Position numbers and translations under genes: made by a program. A stretch of DNA of 64,000 nucleotides from an uncultured Roseburia sp. (GTDB lineage Bacteria; Bacillota; Clostridia; Lachnospirales; Lachnospiraceae), in contig CANSSP010000010.1 in NCBI GenBank assembly GCA_947649645.1, positions 37,776-101,775 of the forward strand, given 5' to 3'. This document shows, piece by piece, positions 8,480-17,261 of the stretch (position 1 is its first letter; the number at the start of each line of letters is the position of its first letter). The notes beneath the pieces were generated by a model. It was given only the letters and a program-made list of their open reading frames with translations. It did not search any database and was not told the DNA's origin.

Positions 8480-9205
8480 TCAGCTCCCCCGGACCAGATT
8501 GTCTGCATGTATGATTCCCCACGCTTTCCTGCCGAGCTGCTCCCCTCTCGGATAGGCACGCTCATATAGCCTGAGTTTCATTTCAGCCGGAGTCAGATAC
8601 GGATACCGCTCAAAGGCAAGTGCAAGAACGCCTGTCACAACAGGAGCTGCCATGGAAGTGCCGCTTTTGATCTGATATCCGCTCCCGCTTGCGGAGCAGC
8701 TTGTAATTCCGGTTCCCGGCGCCAGAATTTCCGGCTTTATAATGCAGCACTCCGTCGGTCCTTTTCCACTGTAACCCCGTCCGAGCCCTCTTCCTCCCCC
8801 TTCCGCCATCTCGTCGTCGCTGCTGCCAACCGTCAGGATCTTGCGCGAAATACCGGGAATCGTGACAGAGTTTTCCCGCGGCCCGTTGTTGCCGGCCGCA
8901 GCCACTACCAGAATTCCCCGGTCCCACGCTTCATCTACGGCTGCAAGCAGCTCCTGCTGTTCTTTTTCTCCGGCACCCGGAAGCATTCCCACCGATATAT
9001 TAAGCAGTCTGATATGGTATCTGTCCCTGTTACGGATAATCCATTCAATCCCCTGCAGCACTTTTGCCGTGCTGCCGTTTCCTTTTTCGTCCAGAACTTT
9101 TAACAGTATCACGCCTGCGCGGGGAGCAACGCCGCTGTAGACGCAGACTCCACGCTGATCACGCGACATCTTTCCGTTTCCTGCAATAATGCCGGATACA
9201 TGGGT
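8480..9205 (-). pseudogene. S8 (subtilisin-like) serine peptidase, C-terminal piece (His motif to Ser)
   Basis: About 240 codons from HVSGIIAGNGK to the C-terminus VRGS. It contains the oxyanion-hole asparagine motif AAGNNGPREN and the nucleophile motif SGTSMAAPVV. The catalytic Asp and the original sequence before the His motif are missing here. They are found in frame at 27694-27807 and 31335-31430, split off by elements 2 and 1. The open frame that begins at 9238 (MGVLISCF) uses element sequence as a false N-terminus. The three pieces joined give about 305 residues without signal peptide, so an intracellular subtilisin-like protease. Confidence 0.9.
9197..9205. other. Left attachment junction of element 1
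   Basis: The minus-strand core ACCCATGTA is shared with 27702-27694. On the host side it reads TCCGGCATTATTGC (codons SGII); on the element side GGGCATGGA. It lies inside the GHGTHVSG His-motif codons of the S8 peptidase. The serine recombinase stop codon is about 20 bp away. Confidence 0.8.
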
Positions 9206-9225
9206 TCCATGCCCGAAACACGATA

Positions 9226-10818
9226 TCAGAACTCCCAATAAATCGTGATATTCTGCCGTCCCGTGCTTTTGTCTTTCTCACCGATCTCAATCATATCTAT
9301 AAAATCGTTGACGATCTCATGGGTCAGTGAATCATATGCCGTATATTCCTGTACCAGTCTGCGGACGTCACTGTGCCGTCCGGCTGCTTTTGTCACAGAT
9401 AAGATGGCATTTTTTCTTTCGTTTAACGACTTTCTCTCTTCTTCAAAATCGCGTATCAGCCGGAAGAAAAGATCATCGTCAATTCGCCGCGCCGCCCGGT
9501 CTTCGTACAGGCATCTGATCGATTCCACGCTGCTTTTGATGGCACACTCCGTTTTTCGCAGTTCCTTTTTCTGATCTGACATCCACTGTCTGTCATCCGT
9601 ACCCTGCACCAGCTCCACCAGCTTCTCAGAATACTGCCTTGTTTCCAGCACCTGTTTTACCGTTTCCTGTATCCTTTTTCGCACTGTCTCTTCCACGACA
9701 GAATAGCGTATGTTGTGGGACGAGCACTCTTTTCCCCTCGACTTGTTTGACAGCTGACACCTAAGATACCAGTCGTCTTTCTTTCCTCTGACACCTCCCG
9801 ATTTAATCATCGAATGTCCGCAGTCCGCACACCGGAGTTTTCCGGCAAACAGATGCACTTTTTTCCCGCCGTTGCAGTTTTCGCAGCCGATTCTCCGCCG
9901 GGAGCGCATCTTTGCCACTTTAAAAAAAGTATCGTTGTCGATCACCGGCTCGTGATGATTTTCCGTGACAAACCACTGTTCTCTCGGAACGGCCGTCACC
10001 TTTTTGTCTTTATAGCTGACCCTTCTGCACGTTCCCTGCGCCAGACGGCCGATATAAGTCTCATTTGAAAGAATCCGCTTTACTGTCGTTTCGCTCCAGA
10101 GATGATACCTGGCGCCAAGCATATCCGCTTTTACATTCTGATAAGCAAGTCCCTGCCGCTTTTTATATAACGTAGGATTTAAGATTTTTTCATCTTCCAG
10201 GATATGACAGATGGCCTTTACGCTATAACCATCCAGAAAAAGAGAATAAATTTTCCGGACCACCCCGGCGGCATACTCGTCGATGACAAATTTATACTTA
10301 TCGTCCGGGTCCTTTAAATAACCATACGGTGCGAACGGACCAATATACTGTCCCGCTCTCATTTTCTGTTGAAAAACAGCTCTGATATTTTCTGATAAGT
10401 CCTCACAATACCACTCGTTTACGAGTCCGCTGATCTGCCTCGCCTTTTTGTTTTCTCTGTTTTGCGTGTCCACGCCGTCGACAACACCGATAAACCGGAT
10501 TCCAAGCAAGGGAAAATCGTGGTGCAGATATTTCTCAACATGTTCCATGTTCCTCGTAAATCTGGACTGCGTTTTAGCAAGTACGACGTTGAACTTTCCA
10601 AGCTTTCCATCGCGGATCAGACGTTTGAAATCCGGCCGGTCATCGTACAGCCCCGAGTAATCATCGTCCGAATAGACACCGGCGATCTGCATTTCATGTC
10701 TGAGTGCAAAATCCGTAAGCAGAAGCCTCTGGTTTATAACACTTTCGCTGTCGTCATTTTTGTCTGCCTTATCGCCATCCTCTTTGCTCAGCCTTAAATA
10801 CAGCGCCGCTCTGTCCAT
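9226..10818 (-). CDS. Large serine recombinase of element 1
   Basis: A 530-residue serine integrase. The resolvase domain has the nucleophile S11 in YLRLSKED, followed by the recombinase domain (GPFAPYGYLKDP, IYSLFLDGYSVKAICHILEDE), a zinc ribbon starting LRCADCGHSM with a second Cys further on, and a C-terminal coiled coil. ATG at 10818 is chosen because GGAGGAAAAG precedes it; the frame extends 8 codons further. The gene ends about 20 bp from the left attachment core and points into the host peptidase, the usual layout for integrases of this class. It should catalyse integration at, and excision from, the GHGTHVSG codons. Confidence 0.95.
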   Translation of the reverse strand: MDRAALYLRLSKEDGDKADKNDDSESVINQRLLLTDFALRHEMQIAGVYSDDDYSGLYDDRPDFKRLIRDGKLGKFNVVLAKTQSRFTRNMEHVEKYLHHDFPLLGIRFIGVVDGVDTQNRENKKARQISGLVNEWYCEDLSENIRAVFQQKMRAGQYIGPFAPYGYLKDPDDKYKFVIDEYAAGVVRKIYSLFLDGYSVKAICHILEDEKILNPTLYKKRQGLAYQNVKADMLGARYHLWSETTVKRILSNETYIGRLAQGTCRRVSYKDKKVTAVPREQWFVTENHHEPVIDNDTFFKVAKMRSRRRIGCENCNGGKKVHLFAGKLRCADCGHSMIKSGGVRGKKDDWYLRCQLSNKSRGKECSSHNIRYSVVEETVRKRIQETVKQVLETRQYSEKLVELVQGTDDRQWMSDQKKELRKTECAIKSSVESIRCLYEDRAARRIDDDLFFRLIRDFEEERKSLNERKNAILSVTKAAGRHSDVRRLVQEYTAYDSLTHEIVNDFIDMIEIGEKDKSTGRQNITIYWEF

Positions 10819-11026
10819 CTTTTCCTCCGCTTTCGTCCGCACGGGGAAACGCAGTCTTTACGATCTGCTTTTTTATGATTTCAAAGACAATCTCTTCCCT
10901 CTTATTGTCCTCTGTCGTCCGATACACGTCTCTTATCATCACCTGCACAGACGTCCTCCGCTTTTCTGACTTTGTTTTATCTTATCGTCAGCGGTTTGTA
11001 CATTATTCCGTCTTTTTTCCCGACAT

Positions 11027-13132
11027 TCAGGCCGTCCCCGCCCTTCCCCTATAGCGCAGAAAATCCTGCTTCATAAGACGAAAATTCTGCTCCTGATCAA
11101 TCAGATATACCGGATCCTTTTCGGCATATTCTCTGAGCCAGTCCTCCAGATCTTCATCCACTTTGTATGAATAAATCATCATGGCCAGCATGGACAGACG
11201 GTTTCCTTCCTCCAGCAGTCTCGAGCCGTCCCTGACAGTATTGTGCGTCAGATTTTCCAGCGACTCTGCATAAAAATCCAGATCGCTGTGCAGTTCCCTT
11301 CTGTCCATACCCAGATTTCTCGCAAGAAAAGCTTCCTCATCCGCCCTCTCATCTTCTCCTTCTCTCCCATCCAGACCGAAAAACGCATGCATCAGACTCA
11401 CCAGACCGTTGATCTTTCCTGCGACGACCGTTTTATCTCTTGTATTCTTACTCTTATAGACATCTACAAACGCTTTTCCGTTTACCGTCAATCGTTCGAG
11501 AGATTTGTCAACATACAACATAAACGCTTTAAACTGTCCGTCCGGAAGGTTTAAACTCTTAAAACGGTCAAACACGGCAAACCAGACAGGAGAATTGGTC
11601 ACGGTAAACATATTTCTGACTTCTTTATCCACAAACCCGCACAGCCGGTCGAGACTGTCGCGAAATGATTCAAACATGCCATCCGTGGCATGTTTGCTGA
11701 CATATGCATACGAATCCTTCACTTCTTTTTTCCATTCATTCAGAAAATAAATCGCCATAATACTCTCGGCGACAACCTTGTCCACGTCGCCCTTGACCTT
11801 ATTTCTGCCGGTATATTTTCCATAATCATCCTTAAAAAAAGCGTGCTTTTCTGACAGGCATTTTATCTTGTCCGCCACATGGATATCCATTCCCGTAAAT
11901 CCATACTGATTCTTATTCATTCCCTCCTGATTGTTGTAATTGCGGATATGATACGCGATCTGTTCATCCGTGCAATTGAAATACGTTGTCACATTGACAT
12001 TGAATTTTTGAAACCGTTCTTTTAAAAACGCAGGAAATTCACTGAATTTTTTCCCGATCACATTAAATACCTTTTCTTCAGACAGTGCGTCCCCCGCTTC
12101 GTCCAGAAGTATATTTCCATTTCCGTCATACTGGTATTCCCGGTATGGAATTTCGTAAAATTCGGCGCCCTCCCGCTTTACCACAACCCCGTCCGCGCGA
12201 AACAATTCTGAATACGACAGTCTCTGCAGTCCGTCGATCAGATGGGACTTCTTCCTGCCGTTTATGGTCTGTTCACAGATGACAATCTCCGGAACCGGCT
12301 GTCCATTTAAAACTCTGGTAAGAAATTTATTTTTCTGCCTCTCTGTCCACTGAAACGGCTTTCTCTGCAGAATATGTTTTTTATTGATCTTTCCGTCCCT
12401 CATGTCATCCAGCAGACTGCCCAGAGGATACTTATCCATTCTGTAATTGTCCGTCACGTCAAGCGGTATGATATCGCGCATCCCTTTCCCCTCCCTATAT
12501 CGGTTCGACTGTTTTGTAAATAGTACCAGGTTTTCATTGAGCCTGGCGTCTTTCATGTGATTGCGGTATTCCTTATCCGTCAGGCCGAGCGCCTCTCTGA
12601 TCACGGAAACCGGAATCCCCTCCATCTTCATCTCGATCATCCTTCTCCCGATCGCGGAGAGACTGCCAAGATACGTCTCAACCCTCTCATCCTGACAGCC
12701 GTCCATATGCCGGAACAAAATCTCATCCATGTCAGAATCAGACCGCAGTACATCGCCCATTGTCAGACCGTCCGCATCCTCTGCGTCAATCGAAAGATCT
12801 GCAATATACTCATTTTTACCGGGAAGCCGCCCGTCTGCGGATCCCTCTTTCACAATCACAGTCCGCCGTTTCTTTCTGTTGTGGTCTGTCATCTCTTTTC
12901 GCACGGAATTGCGGATGACTCCGGAAATATATTCCATAAATGTCCGCCCTCTTGTCGGATCGTATCTGTCTTTCGCCACGCAGATCTCCAGTCCGGCTCT
13001 CGAATAAAAATCGTCGTAATCCTTCTGCCAGATTCCCCCGAATTTATCCATCTCTCTGTGGCACATCTTTCGCAGCTTCTTCCCATTATCCGAATAAAGT
13101 TCCTGTATTGTCTCTTCCATTGTATTTTCCAT
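11027..13132 (-). CDS. Sigma-factor-like N-terminus fused to a DUF262 (ParB-like) domain
   Basis: About 701 residues. Residues ~30-85 look like sigma-70 region 2 (DFYSRAGLEICVAKDRYDP, then FMEYISGVIRNSVRKEM) and ~150-205 like region 4 (SAIGRRMIEMKMEGIPVSVIREALGLTDKEY compressed here in two halves). Residues ~240-440 form a DUF262 domain with LQRKPFQW, NGQPVPEIVI and DGLQRL (D300). No C-terminal HNH (DUF1524) motif is seen. Because a perfect promoter covers 13235-13207, the start must lie downstream of ~13200; ATG 13132 or 13120 are the candidates. The fusion is unlike anything I know; it may recruit a polymerase to element promoters or regulate them. Confidence 0.75.
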   Translation of the reverse strand: MENTMEETIQELYSDNGKKLRKMCHREMDKFGGIWQKDYDDFYSRAGLEICVAKDRYDPTRGRTFMEYISGVIRNSVRKEMTDHNRKKRRTVIVKEGSADGRLPGKNEYIADLSIDAEDADGLTMGDVLRSDSDMDEILFRHMDGCQDERVETYLGSLSAIGRRMIEMKMEGIPVSVIREALGLTDKEYRNHMKDARLNENLVLFTKQSNRYREGKGMRDIIPLDVTDNYRMDKYPLGSLLDDMRDGKINKKHILQRKPFQWTERQKNKFLTRVLNGQPVPEIVICEQTINGRKKSHLIDGLQRLSYSELFRADGVVVKREGAEFYEIPYREYQYDGNGNILLDEAGDALSEEKVFNVIGKKFSEFPAFLKERFQKFNVNVTTYFNCTDEQIAYHIRNYNNQEGMNKNQYGFTGMDIHVADKIKCLSEKHAFFKDDYGKYTGRNKVKGDVDKVVAESIMAIYFLNEWKKEVKDSYAYVSKHATDGMFESFRDSLDRLCGFVDKEVRNMFTVTNSPVWFAVFDRFKSLNLPDGQFKAFMLYVDKSLERLTVNGKAFVDVYKSKNTRDKTVVAGKINGLVSLMHAFFGLDGREGEDERADEEAFLARNLGMDRRELHSDLDFYAESLENLTHNTVRDGSRLLEEGNRLSMLAMMIYSYKVDEDLEDWLREYAEKDPVYLIDQEQNFRLMKQDFLRYRGRAGTA

Positions 13133-13206
13133 TGTCTCTGTTTCTCTCTTCTGTCTGACTTGTACTGATACAGCCGGTCTCTTTATTTCCGCTATCACTG
13201 AATCCA

Positions 13207-13235
13207 ATTATAGAACATTTGTTTGCATCTGTCAA
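13207..13235 (-). promoter_or_regulatory. Sigma-A-type promoter for the sigma-like/DUF262 gene
   Basis: Minus strand: TTGACA (13235-13230), 17-nt spacer, TATAAT (13212-13207). The match is perfect. Transcription would begin near 13200. A copy of the element-specific 20-bp motif overlaps the spacer and -35 box, suggesting that host polymerase fires this gene unless a regulator covers it. Confidence 0.85.
13213..13232 (+). promoter_or_regulatory. Element motif, copy 1
   Basis: GAACATTTGTTTGCATCTGT. It recurs in closely related form at 13246-13265 and 16101-16120. It lies between the boxes of the leftward promoter and 33 bp from copy 2, so both copies face the same side of the helix. Operator or element-specific promoter. 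Confidence 0.6.
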
Positions 13236-13245
13236 CATTCTTTTC

Positions 13246-13265
13246 GAATATATGTTTGCATCCGT
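13246..13265 (+). promoter_or_regulatory. Element motif, copy 2
   Basis: GAATATATGTTTGCATCCGT, 33 bp from copy 1, upstream of the RNA-polymerase-like gene. See copies 1 and 3. Confidence 0.6.
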
Positions 13266-13365
13266 GTAACTTAAGATTTCTTTTCGTCAGAGTACAGGGG
13301 CGGACCGGAAAACGAAAAAGAGAAAGGAAAAAGAAAAAAGAAAAAAAAGAAAGGATAACAGAACA

Positions 13366-16026
13366 ATGCATGACAGACAATATCATCTGTATTCCCTTGA
13401 CACGGGACATTTTTACAGCAGCCGTGAAAAATATTTACACAACATGTACTGCAGATACCGCAGGGAGCTGCCCGGTCTGCAGGAGAAAATCGCGCCGCTC
13501 TCCGATATGGACGCCGGTTACGGACAATGGACGGATCAAATCCGACACAAAAGAGAAAAGGCAAAGCAGGCCAGAAATAAACTCCTCACCCTTCTCTCCA
13601 ACAAAACGGCGCAGAACGAAAAAACAGACGGTGCAGACCATATCCGCACAATCCGGGAAGACAGCCTGAAAGACACCGATATCATTTCCATGTCTGACTC
13701 CGCTTTAAGCCGGATGATCGGCATAAAGCCGGACCATCTGACAGATGCCCTGATCATCGTCCGGGTGTACTATTTTGCTGTTTTTAAGGATCTTTCTTTC
13801 TACGGCTTTCTCTATAAAGGTGAAAAATATCGCTATTTTACCTCTTCAGCCGGGCAGATCCGCACTAAAAAAGCGTTATTTATCAAAGAAACCGTCTGGA
13901 ATAAAATCAAAGAAAAAGTAATGTGTGGCCTGACCATCGATAAAATCAATGCAAAAGGCGGGAACAATGTGAACAGACATCTGGCTTATATGGCCCTGAC
14001 TAATTCCACGACAGACGAGTGGAGTGACTTTGACATTGACCGCTCCATCGTCATCGATGATTTTGAAACGAATGTATATGGAACATTTGACTTTGTGGAC
14101 GAGACCGACTATTCCATCACCCGTAAAAGCGGTTCTGTCCCCATTCCCCACACAGACGGCGCGGGGATGATCCTGCCGTGCATATCGAAAAAAAATTTTA
14201 TGTTCCGCGCGCCCTGGATCAAAGGCCTTCTGGGCGTGTTTGACTTCCGGAAATTTGTAGAGGTCAGCGGCTGTTCTCCCGTCATCACCGACATCTACGG
14301 CGCTTCTCATGATATCATTGAAGAAGACATCCGGATCATTTTCACAAAGAGCCAGTTTAAAATGTACCGATATTACGAATCCTGGGATGAATATAAACAT
14401 TTTTTTAAAATCTATGGCTGTCACGCCGGCGTCTGCAACGTCGAAGAAGACCGGATCCGGAACGCAAAAATCAATTACCAGATGCTGCAGACGCTCACCG
14501 ACATTACCGACGAGGAAATCGACCGGCTGACCCACAGATCCGCGGAACGGATCCGCAATATCTGCAATTCAAAAGAAACCATGATGGAAACCCTTGGAAT
14601 CACACCTTACAACACAAATATGACACCCTTCCAGCAGGCGGTAAAACAATACCCTGCCCTTCTGGGCGACACGTACACCAAAGATATCTTACGGGAGATA
14701 AAAAAGAGCCTTTTGAAAAAATACCGCAGCGGAAAGCTCGAAGTCAACGGTAAATATACGTTCCTGCTCCCCGATTATTATGCGGCATGTGAACACTGGT
14801 TTCAGAAAATCCCCGAGCCGGACGGACTTTTACGTGATAAAGAGGTATATTGCCGGCTGTTTCCGCAGCACGAAAAACTTGACTGTCTGAGAAGTCCTCA
14901 TTTGTATAAAGAACACGCCGTACGCCGCAACACTGCAAATACGTCTTACGGCACGCGTGCCGGCACAATTGGAGAATGGTTCCTCACGGACGGGCTCTAT
15001 GCGGGCTCACACGATCTGATCACAAAAATACTGATGTACGACGTCGACGGCGACAAAGCCCTTGTCGTCGCAGACAAGGATTTTATCGCCATCGCCGAAC
15101 GCAATATGAACGGGATAGTCCCACTCTACTATAATATGAGAAAAGCAGAGCCCACAGAGTTAAACAAAAAAAATATTTACGCAGGCCTCACCGCCGCATT
15201 TACAGGCGCAAACATCGGCGCTTACAGCAACCATATTGCAAAAATATGGAACAGCGACGTTTTTCTGACCGGGTCAGAAGCAGAAAAGCAGGACGCGACG
15301 GACTGTGTAAAACGGCTGTGCTGTCAGAATAACTTTGTGATCGATTACGCCAAAACCCTCTACAAGCCGGAATTTCCGCCCGCAGTAAAAAAACAGGTTT
15401 CAAAATATACCACCACAAAACTTCCCGCCTTCTTTGTATATGCAAAAGACAAAACGCCTTCGCAGGTGACGGCGCCCAACGGGAGTCTTGTCAACCGGAT
15501 CTGTGACAAAATAAAAGATCATCCGATTCGGACGCACAGCATCTGTGCCGGCCCCCTCGAATACCGGAAAATGATGTCGGACCCACAGATCGTCTGCGAC
15601 AGGACAATTTCAGATCTGTATGACAGACTGGCCAGACAGTATCGCTATATGTCAAACACAAAAGAGGACAGCAAAGATAATCTGCGTTATCTCGCTGACA
15701 AAATCAGGGAAACCTTCCGCGAGCCGGGGTATTCCGACGAGACAGTCGCCGACATGCTGACGCAATATCTCTATGGCGGAAAAAAACGCTATAAACAACT
15801 GCTCTGGTTCTGCTACGGAAACAATATTGTAGAAAATCTTAAAAAAAATACAGATCAGCAAAAAACAAAATACATCCGGTGCCCCGAATGTGGAGAATGG
15901 TCTGAAGTCCCCACATCCTCCCGGCGCAGACGCTGCGAGACATGCGGCACGCTCCACAGAAAAAAAGCAATCTGCGAAAATGCAAAACGATATTATCACA
16001 CAAAAAAACATTTTTATACAGACTGA
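13366..16026 (+). CDS. Single-subunit RNA polymerase of the QDE-1/RDR/YonO type
   Basis: 886 residues. The two double-psi beta-barrels expected of this class can be placed. The first barrel carries DGAGMILP (D264) and then RAPWIKG with a conserved lysine (K286), comparable to DGxG...R..G.KG of eukaryotic RdRps. The second has the metal-binding DVDGD (D559, D561, D563) in the YDVDGDKALVV context. A downstream stretch FVIDYAKT (D660, K663) matches the VDxxKTG element. A four-cysteine zinc ribbon (CPECGEW...CETCG, ~840-862) ends the protein. Known relatives are phage SP-beta YonO and crAss-like phage polymerases, which are DNA-dependent. Start ATG follows AAAGGA. It is likely to transcribe the tail genes; this is inference. 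Confidence 0.82.
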   Translation: MHDRQYHLYSLDTGHFYSSREKYLHNMYCRYRRELPGLQEKIAPLSDMDAGYGQWTDQIRHKREKAKQARNKLLTLLSNKTAQNEKTDGADHIRTIREDSLKDTDIISMSDSALSRMIGIKPDHLTDALIIVRVYYFAVFKDLSFYGFLYKGEKYRYFTSSAGQIRTKKALFIKETVWNKIKEKVMCGLTIDKINAKGGNNVNRHLAYMALTNSTTDEWSDFDIDRSIVIDDFETNVYGTFDFVDETDYSITRKSGSVPIPHTDGAGMILPCISKKNFMFRAPWIKGLLGVFDFRKFVEVSGCSPVITDIYGASHDIIEEDIRIIFTKSQFKMYRYYESWDEYKHFFKIYGCHAGVCNVEEDRIRNAKINYQMLQTLTDITDEEIDRLTHRSAERIRNICNSKETMMETLGITPYNTNMTPFQQAVKQYPALLGDTYTKDILREIKKSLLKKYRSGKLEVNGKYTFLLPDYYAACEHWFQKIPEPDGLLRDKEVYCRLFPQHEKLDCLRSPHLYKEHAVRRNTANTSYGTRAGTIGEWFLTDGLYAGSHDLITKILMYDVDGDKALVVADKDFIAIAERNMNGIVPLYYNMRKAEPTELNKKNIYAGLTAAFTGANIGAYSNHIAKIWNSDVFLTGSEAEKQDATDCVKRLCCQNNFVIDYAKTLYKPEFPPAVKKQVSKYTTTKLPAFFVYAKDKTPSQVTAPNGSLVNRICDKIKDHPIRTHSICAGPLEYRKMMSDPQIVCDRTISDLYDRLARQYRYMSNTKEDSKDNLRYLADKIRETFREPGYSDETVADMLTQYLYGGKKRYKQLLWFCYGNNIVENLKKNTDQQKTKYIRCPECGEWSEVPTSSRRRRCETCGTLHRKKAICENAKRYYHTKKHFYTD

Positions 16027-16100
16027 GCCGTCCGCAAAACACTCGTTGTTTACGGAAGAATCCGAAAATCAAAAAATAAAATCACCCGTAAATAACGGCG

Positions 16101-16120
16101 GAACATATGTTTGTATAAGG
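16101..16120 (+). promoter_or_regulatory. Element motif, copy 3 (upstream of the HU-like gene)
   Basis: GAACATATGTTTGTATAAGG, matching copies 1 and 2 at 13213 and 13246 over the GAAyATwTGTTTGyAT part. It lies 43 nt before the start of the first gene of the tail cluster, a fitting place for an element-specific promoter. Confidence 0.6.
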
Positions 16121-16162
16121 GAAACAGGGAAATAAAATACGGATCGGAGGTGAATAACGAAT

Positions 16163-16504
16163 TTGACGCTCACACAGGATACATTGCTGAAAAAAATTGC
16201 AGACAGGGAAGGAATAGACGTAACGATGGTCAGAAACATATTTAAGTCCGCAGAGGATATTATTTTTGACTGTCTCTCCTCCACCACACCGTCTGAACCG
16301 ATCAGGATCAAATGCCTGAAAGGCGTTCAGATCGAGCGGACTTACGTCGAAGAGAAGAAATATTCCAAAGGCATGTTTCAGAACATCGATTGTCCGGAGC
16401 ACGTAAAAACAAATGCAAAACTGTCGGATTACTACAACGGACAGATCAACAGAACATTATTCGACAGAGAAACGGAAAACGGTGGCTGTTATGTACAACG
16501 ATGA
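16163..16504 (+). CDS. HU/IHF-like DNA-binding protein
   Basis: 113 residues. The N-terminal helices (LTQDTLLKKIADREGIDVTMVRNIFKS split as helix-turn-helix) and the later beta region (IRIKCLKGVQIERTYVEE) fit the divergent HU-like proteins of phages, with a C-terminal extension (KLSDYYNGQINRTL). The start is TTG at 16163; GGAGGTG lies 12 nt upstream, a long spacing, and no ATG is available in frame. It could compact or bend element DNA, or act in transcription with the neighbouring polymerase. The next gene overlaps its end by 14 nt. Confidence 0.6.
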   Translation: MTLTQDTLLKKIADREGIDVTMVRNIFKSAEDIIFDCLSSTTPSEPIRIKCLKGVQIERTYVEEKKYSKGMFQNIDCPEHVKTNAKLSDYYNGQINRTLFDRETENGGCYVQR

Positions 16505-17228
16505 ATTAAAAATATACCGCGGTGAAGATTTTGCCGTCACAGACGCCATCGCAATCCACCAGCCCACTTTAAATGAAATTGCCGATTACGGCGAGCGGGA
16601 ATACTATTCCATGATCTGTCAGCTCACCGCAACGCCGCAGACCATGAAGGTGCAGTTATGGGATATCGGAATCGACTATACAAAGATCACGCCCTATGAA
16701 CTGTTCTGCCAGGTAATCTGCCGGCTATACACACAGGAACAGACTTCCATCCTGTTCGGCGGGCTGGATTTTACCAGATTCCGGATCACACAGTCCGATG
16801 CAGACGAGCCCGTACTGCTGCAATTCGTCCACGGCAGACCCGTTGTCATCGATACGTCTGCTTATCATAAAATAGCAGATTACATAAGAAGCGTGCACGG
16901 GCTCACGAAGGATGAACGTCTTCCGGCAAACGAGACGACAAAGCGGATTCTGATCGAAGACGACAGAGAAGAGCTGGAGCGCTGTAAAAACAGGGAGTAT
17001 CGCTCCCAGCTAAAAAATCTGATCTCTTCCATGGTCAACTCGCAGGGGTTTAAGTACAATCATTCCCAGGTCTGGGATATGAAAATTAACGCTTTTATGG
17101 ATTCCGTAAAAAGGATATCCAGGATCAAAAATGCAGAGCTGCTTTTACAGTCCGGCTATTCGGGCTATGGAATCAGTCTGAAAGACATTGACAAAAAACA
17201 ACTAGACTGGATTGGCGATCTCGAATAG
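16491..17228 (+). CDS. Phage-type protein of unknown function, possibly tail assembly
   Basis: 245 residues from MYNDELKIYRGEDF; a longer frame to 16413 lacks a ribosome binding site and overlaps the HU-like gene throughout. Mixed alpha/beta N-terminal half, then a helical, charged C-terminal half (RKEYRSQLKNL-like region; SGYGISLKDIDKKQLDWIGDL at the end). The ending resembles proteins that precede tail-tube genes and may be a tail-completion or assembly factor, but I do not recognise the family. It is followed after 33 nt by the tube-like gene. Confidence 0.45.
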   Translation: MYNDELKIYRGEDFAVTDAIAIHQPTLNEIADYGEREYYSMICQLTATPQTMKVQLWDIGIDYTKITPYELFCQVICRLYTQEQTSILFGGLDFTRFRITQSDADEPVLLQFVHGRPVVIDTSAYHKIADYIRSVHGLTKDERLPANETTKRILIEDDREELERCKNREYRSQLKNLISSMVNSQGFKYNHSQVWDMKINAFMDSVKRISRIKNAELLLQSGYSGYGISLKDIDKKQLDWIGDLE

Positions 17229-17261
17229 AGTCCCATCCGAAAAACCAAAGGAGGAAATAAC

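Noticed and set aside
13300..13365. Purine-rich stretch (AAAAGAGAAAGG) as a repeat element
   Set aside because: It is a simple A/G-rich leader before the polymerase gene and most likely just its ribosome binding region.
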